Positions 6,808-12,577 of a stretch of DNA of 12,577 bases are shown piece after piece. Location: positions 1 to 12,577 of the forward strand of contig CAYGTS010000075.1 of assembly GCA_964352905.1 (NCBI GenBank). Reading direction: 5' to 3'. A model generated the notes under the pieces. That model did no database searches, was not told the origin of the DNA, and saw only the letters and a program-made list of their open reading frames with translations. A program made the position numbers and the translations under genes. Position 1 is the stretch's first letter, and every line of letters starts with the position of its first letter. The DNA is from CAYGTS01 sp964352905 (GTDB lineage: Bacteria; Pseudomonadota; Gammaproteobacteria; JAHCLG01).

Positions 6808-8169
6808 ATGAGTTTTTCAATAAAACGCTATCTGCTCATCAACCTCCTACTTGCCATAACCATTATCAGTATTCTAAGCACATTTGGTAATTATTTTACC
6901 GACCAAAGAACGATTAACCAACATATGGATCATTTATTATCGCAATCTGCATTTAATATACGAGCATTACTCAATCAAAAAAATTTCAACTATAAGCAAA
7001 CTCAAAATGTTATTAAAGAAACATTTGATAACAACTACGCTTATCAAAATAAATATCAATTTGTCGTTCTGGATAAGCACGGGAATATTTTATTAAATAC
7101 GCCTGGTTCACCAAAATTATCACTAAATAAAATAAAAAAAGGCTTTCATAATATAACAATCGATAATAATTTATGGCGCACTTTTGCTCTTGTTGATAAA
7201 CATGGTCACTCCATTATTACTGCTGAAGAACTTTATTTACGTAATAAGCTTAACCATAATTTTGCATTGAATGATTTATATGTTGTGTTACTAAGTTATC
7301 CTTTTTTAGGTTTATTAATTTGGTATATTGTGGCACATGGTTTATACCCGATCAAAAAAGCTACCCATGAATTAACCCGGCGTGCCACGAATTATTTAGA
7401 ACCAATGGATTTAACCACTGCACCAATAGAAATCAAACCACTATTACTTGAATTAAATAAACTCTTGTCACGCGTAAAGGAAGGTATCAATCGTGAGAAA
7501 TCATTTTCTGGAAATGCCGCGCATGAGCTACGCACGCCACTGGCTGCCTTAAAAACCCAAGCGCAAGTCGCCCTTATTGCGAATAATGAACAGGAACGCA
7601 ATAGCGCTTTACAAAATTTAATTGCGTGTGCCGATCGCAGCACTCATATTGTGCAACAATTGTTAACACTATCACGTCTTGTGCCAGAAAGTATTTCACA
7701 GGAAACGAAACAATTAAATCTAACCAAAATTATTACTGATGTGATAGCTGATTTAGTACCGTTTGCTTTGGAAAAAAATATTGAAATTGAATATATTGGG
7801 CCGCAAGAACCGATTTATATTAAGGGTATTATGACAATATTAGGCATTTTAGCGCGTAATTTAATTGATAATGCCATTCGCTATACACCAGAATCGGGTG
7901 CTATTCAAGTTAACTTAACTGAAAAATCACACAGTGTTGAATTAAGCGTGTGTGATAATGGCCCCGGCATTCCGAAAGAATTACGATCACACGTATTTGA
8001 ACGTTTTTATCGTATCTTAGGATCAAAAAGCCCAGGTAGTGGTTTAGGACTTGCGATTGTGCAACAGATTGCAAACCTGCACCAAGCGCAAGTCATATTA
8101 GATGATAATTCGCAGGGGCAAGGTTTGATCGTAAAAGTGATATTTAGTCATCCAAAAAAAGATCGTTAA
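6808..8169 (+). CDS. Membrane sensor histidine kinase (QseC type)
   Basis: Partner of the upstream response regulator, 453 residues. The first membrane helix is about residues 8-30, a periplasmic loop follows to about 155, and the second helix is about 156-178, followed by a HAMP-like linker. The dimerisation/phospho-acceptor box is HELRTPLAALKTQAQ with H239. The ATPase domain shows the N box NLIDNAIRYTP (351-361), G1 DNGPGIP (383-389), the F box ERFYR and G2 GSGLGLAIV (410-418). All catalytic motifs are intact. The N-terminal sensor part is visibly more A/T- and Asn/Lys-rich than the kinase core. What it senses is not visible. The ATG follows element D by one base and has only a distant AGGA inside that element. 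The last 26 bases overlap the end of the convergent SDR gene. Confidence 0.92.
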   Translation: MSFSIKRYLLINLLLAITIISILSTFGNYFTDQRTINQHMDHLLSQSAFNIRALLNQKNFNYKQTQNVIKETFDNNYAYQNKYQFVVLDKHGNILLNTPGSPKLSLNKIKKGFHNITIDNNLWRTFALVDKHGHSIITAEELYLRNKLNHNFALNDLYVVLLSYPFLGLLIWYIVAHGLYPIKKATHELTRRATNYLEPMDLTTAPIEIKPLLLELNKLLSRVKEGINREKSFSGNAAHELRTPLAALKTQAQVALIANNEQERNSALQNLIACADRSTHIVQQLLTLSRLVPESISQETKQLNLTKIITDVIADLVPFALEKNIEIEYIGPQEPIYIKGIMTILGILARNLIDNAIRYTPESGAIQVNLTEKSHSVELSVCDNGPGIPKELRSHVFERFYRILGSKSPGSGLGLAIVQQIANLHQAQVILDDNSQGQGLIVKVIFSHPKKDR

Positions 8170-8968
8170 ACAATTTTTCCTTAGGATCGACTGCATATAC
8201 TGAGAAATCTTTCACACCATGATCACGCAAGACTGTTTCATCGATAAAAAAATTGCCGCTACAGCTTTTAGCCTCTTGCGTTAAAATAACGTGGGCGGCA
8301 TCGGCAACAATCGTTGGCTTGCGCGATGCCTTTAAAATTTCACCCGGAAAATTTACCGCAATCGCGGAAGTAGCAATGGTTGTTTTAGGCCATAATGAAT
8401 TCACTGCAATACCCGCTGCTGCTAGTTCTGCCGCCATTCCCAGAGTACACATACTCATCCCGTATTTTGACATGGTATAGGCAACGTGATTTTTAAACCA
8501 TTTCGCCTGCATGTTTAACGGTGGTGATAAGGTTAAAATATGTGGATTATTGCCTTTTTGCAAATACGGAATACACGCTTTAGAACAAGCAAATGTTGCG
8601 CGTACATTCACATCAAACATTAAATCAAAGCGTTTCATCTCCGTTTGTAAGGTTGTTGTGAGTGAGATTGCGCTAGCATTATTAATTAAAATATCAATCC
8701 CACCAAATTGCTCGGCAGTTTTAGCCATGGCGTGCGTAATCGCCTCGTCATCGCGCACATCTAATTGCAAGGGTAACGCCTGCCCTCCTGCTTTTTCAAT
8801 GGCTTTAGCAACGCTATAAATCGTACCAGGTAATTTGGGATGAGCCTTAACCGTTTTGGCGGCGATCGTAATGCTAGCACCGTCTTTTGCAGCTCTTAAG
8901 GCAATAGCTTCACCAATACCGCGTGAACCACCGGTGATAAAAATGCGTTTACCCTTTAAATTACTCAT
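8144..8968 (-). CDS. HSDL2-like short-chain dehydrogenase/reductase
   Basis: NAD(P)-dependent SDR of 274 residues (276 from the alternative ATG at 8974). The cofactor loop is TGGSRGIG (residues 12-19) and LINNAS follows at about 94-99. The catalytic triad is S148 (LTLSPPLN), Y164 and K168 (YTMSK). The AAKTVKAHPKLPGTIYSVAKAIE segment, the SPPLN and the ALWPKT-like NSLWPKTTIAT are characteristic of the hydroxysteroid dehydrogenase-like protein 2 group, here without the C-terminal SCP2 sterol-carrier domain of the animal protein. The ribosome site AAGGA sits 8 nt from ATG 8966-8968 but only about 2 nt from ATG 8972-8974, so the inner start is preferred. The outer ATG overlaps the stop of the hydratase gene as ATGA, so the two are coupled. 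A role in fatty-acyl or sterol metabolism is inferred. Confidence 0.9.
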   Translation of the reverse strand: MSNLKGKRIFITGGSRGIGEAIALRAAKDGASITIAAKTVKAHPKLPGTIYSVAKAIEKAGGQALPLQLDVRDDEAITHAMAKTAEQFGGIDILINNASAISLTTTLQTEMKRFDLMFDVNVRATFACSKACIPYLQKGNNPHILTLSPPLNMQAKWFKNHVAYTMSKYGMSMCTLGMAAELAAAGIAVNSLWPKTTIATSAIAVNFPGEILKASRKPTIVADAAHVILTQEAKSCSGNFFIDETVLRDHGVKDFSVYAVDPKEKLFNDLFLDD

Positions 8969-8970
8969 GT

Positions 8971-9756
8971 TCATTTTCCTTGAAAGTTAGCAGGTATCTT
9001 GTTTATAAAAGCATCTACACCTATTTTAAAATCATCACTCGTGGCACAGGCTAAAAAAGCCTCGGTTTCTTGTTGTAATTGTCGTGTGAGATTATTCTCA
9101 AACGATTGATTCACTAATTTTTTGATTGATTGGTGTGCGAGTATTGGCGATTGATTTAATTTTTTTATTAATTTTTGCGTAAAATCTTCGCGCTCATTTT
9201 CTGTAACTAGCCAATTAATCATACCCCATTCTTGCGCTTGCTGAGCAGTAATTGTTTCAGCCAACAGTAAAAGTTCCATGGCTTTTTTTGTTCCCACAAC
9301 ACGCGGTAAAAAATAACTCATACCACCATCAGGGCTTAGGCCTAATTTGCTATAGGCCGTGGTAATTTTAGTCTCTTTACTCGCGATGACTAAATCACAG
9401 GCACTCATAATGCTCACCCCAGCACCTGCCACCGCACCCTGCACACTCGCTACTACAATCGCTGCCATTTGATTAAGATTTTCAATAATCATGTTTAATA
9501 ATTGCATGATGTTTAGAGCGGTGTGGCGCATCTCATTGAGATTTTTTTTAAAAAAATGAATATCACCACCTGCCATAAAGACTTTACCATTGCCTTTTAA
9601 ACACACCACACGAATGTTTTGATCCATGCGTACTTGATTAGTGACATGATGTAATTCATGTGCCATTTCAGCGTTTAACGTATTCATCGCTTCAGGGCGA
9701 TTAAAATTGATTTCGGCAACTGAATTATTGATGGTTAATTGAATTGGCTTAGACAT
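8971..9756 (-). CDS. Enoyl-CoA hydratase/isomerase family protein
   Basis: Crotonase-fold protein of 261 residues. The oxyanion-hole segments AGGDIHFF (62-69) and GAVAGAGVSI (107-116) are present. At the position of the first catalytic glutamate of classical hydratases there is no Glu (GVSIMSACDL). The second position is in SKLGLSPDGGMSYFLP, with D143 as the likely acidic residue. That single-acid pattern is closer to PaaG-type or Delta3-Delta2-enoyl-CoA isomerases than to standard crotonases, so the exact reaction is open. The ATG (9754-9756) has AAGG about 10 nt upstream. First gene of a two-gene unit with the SDR, whose ATG overlaps its stop. A joint role in fatty-acid or acyl-CoA turnover is inferred. 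Confidence 0.9.
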   Translation of the reverse strand: MSKPIQLTINNSVAEINFNRPEAMNTLNAEMAHELHHVTNQVRMDQNIRVVCLKGNGKVFMAGGDIHFFKKNLNEMRHTALNIMQLLNMIIENLNQMAAIVVASVQGAVAGAGVSIMSACDLVIASKETKITTAYSKLGLSPDGGMSYFLPRVVGTKKAMELLLLAETITAQQAQEWGMINWLVTENEREDFTQKLIKKLNQSPILAHQSIKKLVNQSFENNLTRQLQQETEAFLACATSDDFKIGVDAFINKIPANFQGK

Positions 9757-9863
9757 ACCATTTTTTCCTTAAATGGGATAAGATTAGTGCAGTTTAATAA
9801 CGTTAAATGATCTCATGTTTTTTTGCAACCCATTACTAGTCATAATCAAAGAGAACCAATGTC
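9757..9863. promoter_or_regulatory. Divergent intergenic region, hydratase gene and hisC
   Basis: This 107-bp gap must hold promoters for both directions, because the genes diverge. It is A/T-rich, but no pair of boxes with good spacing stands out. TTGCAA (either strand, 9823-9828) and CATAAT (9841-9846) are the nearest to consensus. Ribosome sites are clear on both sides: AAGG at 9767-9770 (minus) and AAGAGA at 9849-9854 (plus). Confidence 0.3.
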
Positions 9864-10973
9864 GTGATTAATTTAAAAATTCAAGTCAGTGAGCAAATCC
9901 AGCGCTTAAAGCCCTATATCCCTGGCAAACCGATTGCTGAACTTAAGCGTGAATTGGGTTTAACCGATATTATTAAATTAGCCAGCAATGAAAATCCACT
10001 CGGCCCTTCACCACTTGCGATAGCTGCGGCACGTGACGCTTTAGCTGAAGTTAATCTTTATCCCGATGGCAGTGCTTTTTTGTTAAAACAAGCGCTATCG
10101 CAAAAATTAAATGTTAACAGCAATCAATTAACCTTAGCGAGCGGTTCAGAAAGCTTAATCCAACTGATTATCCAGCTGCTTATGCGACCACAGGCCGAAA
10201 ACGTTTATTCAGAATATGGGTTTGCCATGTATCCGATTATTTCACTGGGTTGTCATGCAACACCGGTTGCGGCAAAAAGTCGCGATTACGCTCATCATTT
10301 GCCAGCCTATTTAGATTGCATTAACGCAAACACCACTGTGGTCTTTATTGCAAACCCGAATAACCCAACCGGTACTTGGCTCACCCAACAAGACTATATT
10401 GATTTTTTGGAAGCCTTACCGAATCACATTCTTGTTGTTAGCGATGAAGCGTATTTCGAGTATGTGACTGCAAAAGAATACCCCGATAGCATTGCATTAC
10501 AGCAACGTTTTCCTAATTTAATTACGCTTAGAACATTTTCAAAAGCTTATGGTTTGGCTGGCTTGCGCATGGGTTATGCTGTAGCACATCCCGAAATAAC
10601 GGATTTATTAAATCGCATTAAATTACCTTTTAATATTAATACCCCGGCAGAGATGGCTGCGATTGCTGCATTGCAAGATACGGCTCATTTGCAAAAAGTG
10701 CTAGACTTAAACCATGCGGAGATGAAATTTGTAGTAAAGAGCTTAGCCGAACTGGGTTTAAGTTTTATTCCTTCTGTCACTAATTTTGTGACGATTGATT
10801 TACAGCAAGCAGCGATGCCGATTTACCAGGCGTTGTTGCAACAAGGTATTATCACACGCCCATTGATGGCGTATAATATGCCCAATCATTTGCGCGTGAC
10901 TCTCGGCACCCATGCGCAAAATCAGCGATTTTTGCAGGCATTGCAACATACTATCGCACAAATTGGAGCCTGA
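9864..10973 (+). CDS. hisC: Histidinol-phosphate/aromatic aminotransferase (HisC family)
   Basis: PLP-dependent class I/II aminotransferase of 369 residues. SNENPLGPSP (41-50) is the substrate-end signature, NPNNPTG is at 164-170 with PLP-contacting N167, D194 is in SDEAYFEY, the Schiff-base lysine is K227 in TFSKAYGLAGLRMGY, and R235 binds the phosphate. HisC converts imidazole-acetol phosphate to histidinol phosphate, and many paralogues also transaminate tyrosine and phenylalanine. No other his gene is here; instead phhA starts one base after its stop. An aromatic aminotransferase role (like phhC in Pseudomonas) is therefore plausible, and a second hisC elsewhere would favour it. The GTG at 9864 has AAGAGA about 9 nt upstream. 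An ATG at 9859 opens only a two-codon frame (ATG TCG TGA) that overlaps this start. Confidence 0.93.
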   Translation: MINLKIQVSEQIQRLKPYIPGKPIAELKRELGLTDIIKLASNENPLGPSPLAIAAARDALAEVNLYPDGSAFLLKQALSQKLNVNSNQLTLASGSESLIQLIIQLLMRPQAENVYSEYGFAMYPIISLGCHATPVAAKSRDYAHHLPAYLDCINANTTVVFIANPNNPTGTWLTQQDYIDFLEALPNHILVVSDEAYFEYVTAKEYPDSIALQQRFPNLITLRTFSKAYGLAGLRMGYAVAHPEITDLLNRIKLPFNINTPAEMAAIAALQDTAHLQKVLDLNHAEMKFVVKSLAELGLSFIPSVTNFVTIDLQQAAMPIYQALLQQGIITRPLMAYNMPNHLRVTLGTHAQNQRFLQALQHTIAQIGA

Positions 10974-10974
10974 A

Positions 10975-11790
10975 ATGAACCAAGAAAAAGTCAGTAAATA
11001 CATTGCCAAACAAGCAGATCACAATGGTTTTATTCCCTATACTGATGAAGAAAATGCGATTTGGCATGATTTAATCGTGCGCCAAAATAAACTCGTTGAA
11101 AAATACGCCTGCCAAGAATATCTCGATGGGCTACAGATTTTAAACATGAGCGAACACGAAATTCCGCAACCAAAGACGATTTCGGCACGATTATACCAAG
11201 CAACAGGCTGGCAAGTTGAGGCAGTACCCGCATTAATTTCTTACCATCGTTTTTTTGAACTACTCGCCGAACGCAAATTTCCGGCAGCCAGTTTTATTCG
11301 CACGCGTGAAGAACTGGATTATTTGCAGGAACCCGATATTTTCCATGAATATTACGGTCACTGCCCAATGCTAACTGAACCTGTTTATGCTGATTTCATG
11401 CAAAAATACGGTGCAATTAGTATTAATGCTGATCCGCGTGATCACGCACGTTTAGCACGTTTATATTGGTTTACGGTTGAGTTTGGTTTAATTAATACGG
11501 CAGCTGGCGTGAAATGCTACGGTGGCGGAATATTATCTTCCGCACAAGAAACCGTTTATGCAATTGAAAGTGAACTTCCTGCGCGCAAGCCGCTCGATTT
11601 TTTAGAAGCGCTGCGCACGCCCTATCGCATTGATATCTTGCAACCCATTTATTTTGTGATTAATGATTATCAAGCATTATTTGAATCTTTAAATGTTGAT
11701 CTATTTGCCTTAATTAATAAAGCTCGCGAGTTAGGCGAGTATCCCCCTAAATTTAGCTTGGAGAAGCCACAACATGAACAACCCTGTTAG
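10975..11790 (+). CDS. phhA: Phenylalanine 4-monooxygenase
   Basis: Non-haem iron, tetrahydropterin-dependent enzyme that makes tyrosine from phenylalanine, in the bacterial single-domain form (271 residues). Iron ligands are H124 and H129 (in PDIFHEYYGHCPML) and E169 (YWFTVEFGL). YGGGILSSAQE follows in the pterin/substrate pocket. The open frame runs back to 10912, but ATG 10975 has GGAG six bases upstream, begins directly after the hisC stop, and gives the usual N-terminus. It overlaps phhB by 17 bases. With hisC and phhB it forms a phenylalanine-to-tyrosine unit. In Legionella such genes feed homogentisate and pyomelanin, so a similar link is possible here (inference). Confidence 0.96.
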   Translation: MNQEKVSKYIAKQADHNGFIPYTDEENAIWHDLIVRQNKLVEKYACQEYLDGLQILNMSEHEIPQPKTISARLYQATGWQVEAVPALISYHRFFELLAERKFPAASFIRTREELDYLQEPDIFHEYYGHCPMLTEPVYADFMQKYGAISINADPRDHARLARLYWFTVEFGLINTAAGVKCYGGGILSSAQETVYAIESELPARKPLDFLEALRTPYRIDILQPIYFVINDYQALFESLNVDLFALINKARELGEYPPKFSLEKPQHEQPC

Positions 11791-12124
11791 TGAAAAACAT
11801 TGCTTGCCTTGTGAAGCGGGTGTGCCGCCCATGTCAGAAAAAGAAATCGCAACTGAATTGGCAAAGCTAGATCAGGATTGGCAAGTAAGTAACCATCATA
11901 AAGCCATTAGCCGTGATTTTCGCTTTAAGAATTATTACCAAACCATGGCATTTGTAAATGCAATTGCCTGGATGACGCATCGTGAAAACCATCATCCTGA
12001 TTTAGAAGTTGGCTATAATCATTGCTTGGTACACTACACAACTCATGCCATCGATGGTTTATCGTATAATGATTTTATTTGTGCGGCTAAAGTTGATGGT
12101 ATTTTTGAAGAAGGACGCAAGTGA
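11774..12124 (+). CDS. phhB: Pterin-4a-carbinolamine dehydratase
   Basis: Dehydrates 4a-hydroxytetrahydrobiopterin produced by phenylalanine hydroxylase so the cofactor can be recycled. Of 116 residues, the conserved core is FKNYYQTMAFVNAIAW (51-66), then ENHHPDLEVGYNHCLVHYTTHAIDGLSYNDF (71-101, key parts HHP and THAIDGLS) with active-site H73, H74 and H91. ATG 11774 has GGAG about 10 nt upstream and keeps the usual Cys-rich N-terminal CLPCEAG segment. An internal ATG at 11831 would remove it and is less likely. The start overlaps the end of phhA by 17 bases, implying translational coupling. It is the last gene of the cluster; element E follows 4 bases after the stop. Confidence 0.96.
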   Translation: MNNPVSEKHCLPCEAGVPPMSEKEIATELAKLDQDWQVSNHHKAISRDFRFKNYYQTMAFVNAIAWMTHRENHHPDLEVGYNHCLVHYTTHAIDGLSYNDFICAAKVDGIFEEGRK

Positions 12125-12128
12125 CGCT

Positions 12129-12272
12129 AGGGGCTGTTGACAATTCTACTATGCTGGGCGTATCTCATTTATTTTTTGTGCTCCGCTGCTCATTTGCTAA
12201 CGTGTAAACTGCGCTGCGGTGCTTAAAAATCAATGAGCTACGCCTCAGCCTAGCGAATTGTCAAAAGCCCCT
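12129..12272. mobile_element. Element E: palindromic MITE-like element after phhB
   Basis: A 144-bp near-palindrome with long imperfect terminal inverted repeats: AGGGGCTGTTGACAATTC on the left against AGGGGCTTTTGACAATTC (complement of the right end), and similarity continuing about 57 bases inward (GCTG.GGCGTA.CTCATT.ATTTTT). The centre (12187-12215, TGCTCATTT...TAAACTGCGCT) is the same module as in elements A and B, although the termini are unrelated. There is no clear target duplication (at most CT on both sides) and no coding sequence. Lying between convergent phhB and the ankyrin gene, the folded RNA could also end transcription from both sides. Confidence 0.75.
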
Positions 12273-12305
12273 CTTTTAACTTCGTCTTTGTAACTTCATT
12301 TTTAC

Positions 12306-12577
12306 CTAACTAATGACATATGTTGAAGAAAAAGGCTGTGATCGAGTTTGGCTTCTTTCGTGTGGGTATTCTTCTGCTAACAGTTTTTCAATAGGCATTT
12401 CGAGAATTTCCCTAATCTGCCTTGCATTGTTTGACTGATCGGCATACCAAAAAGCAGACTGACCTTGATTATTGCTCACATCAGGGTTGAGCGATAAGTC
12501 AAATTCGTGGCTTAATCGACGAACAAAGCACACCGCCTGAACCGAGCCACTCCACGCCGCATAATGCAGTGCGTTAG
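12306..12577 (-). CDS. Ankyrin-repeat protein, C-terminal part (gene continues past window edge)
   Basis: The minus-strand frame is open from the window edge to the TAG at 12306-12308, about 89 residues. The first visible residues read NALHYAAWSGSVQAV, the helix-turn-helix core of an ankyrin repeat. A second, degenerate repeat follows: NNQGQSAFWYADQSNNARQIREIL. After it comes a polar tail without recognisable domain (KLLAEEYPHERSQTRSQ...). The GTG at 12531-12533 would be a possible internal start, but it cuts the first repeat, so the real start lies beyond the window. Ankyrin proteins are common type IV effectors in Legionellales, but many are not, and no secretion signal can be judged here. 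It converges on phhB, with element E between them. Confidence 0.75.
   Translation of the reverse strand, partial: NALHYAAWSGSVQAVCFVRRLSHEFDLSLNPDVSNNQGQSAFWYADQSNNARQIREILEMPIEKLLAEEYPHERSQTRSQPFSSTYVIS

Noticed and set aside
6808..7400. Separate origin of the kinase sensor domain because of its higher A/T content
   Set aside because: Sensor domains are often richer in Asn/Lys and evolve fast. The change is gradual by eye and there is no junction repeat.
10912..10974. N-terminal extension of phhA by 21 codons
   Set aside because: It is the hisC 3' end read in another frame. ATG 10975 has a proper GGAG site and gives the normal protein length.
1..12577. CRISPR array
   Set aside because: The repeats found are few, unequal, scattered between genes and bounded by target duplications, not regularly spaced with unique spacers.

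Overview
The window looks like a chromosomal segment of an AT-rich gammaproteobacterium, most like the Legionellales (Legionella/Coxiella relatives). This rests on the gene content: an ftsK-lolA-serS cluster next to trxB, a QseB/PmrA-type two-component system, an hisC-phhA-phhB cluster, a eukaryote-like (HSDL2-type) short-chain dehydrogenase, and the end of an ankyrin-repeat protein at the right edge. The placement comes from protein appearance, not from a database search.

Layout. Positions 197-4724 hold a minus-strand housekeeping cluster read ftsK (DNA translocase), lolA (lipoprotein carrier), serS (seryl-tRNA synthetase). Positions 5103-8169 hold a plus-strand cluster: trxB (thioredoxin reductase), an OmpR-family response regulator and its membrane histidine kinase. 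Positions 8144-9756 hold a minus-strand pair, an enoyl-CoA hydratase/isomerase-family protein followed by an HSDL2-like SDR, joined by an ATGA overlap. Positions 9864-12124 hold a tight plus-strand cluster of a HisC-type aminotransferase, phenylalanine 4-hydroxylase and pterin-4a-carbinolamine dehydratase. A partial ankyrin gene enters from the right edge on the minus strand.

The most notable content is not a protein. Five short non-coding elements (called A-E here) sit in the gaps between these genes: A 1-214, B 1535-1712, C 4798-5000, D 6727-6806, E 12129-12272. They look like MITEs (transposase-less mobile elements). C has terminal inverted repeats and a perfect 9-bp target duplication. 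B has a perfect 8-bp duplication and D an 8-bp duplication with one mismatch. A to D share internal blocks but carry two different kinds of terminus. E has a third kind of terminus, yet A, B and E share the same small central module and C carries a related one. The insertions are tightly fitted to genes: A supplies the last five codons and stop of serS, B duplicated the lolA stop codon, and D appears to have split an ATGA stop/start overlap between the response regulator and kinase genes while leaving both intact. No transposase is present, so mobilisation would have to be in trans.

I see no tRNA, rRNA, CRISPR array, phage genes or complete insertion sequence.
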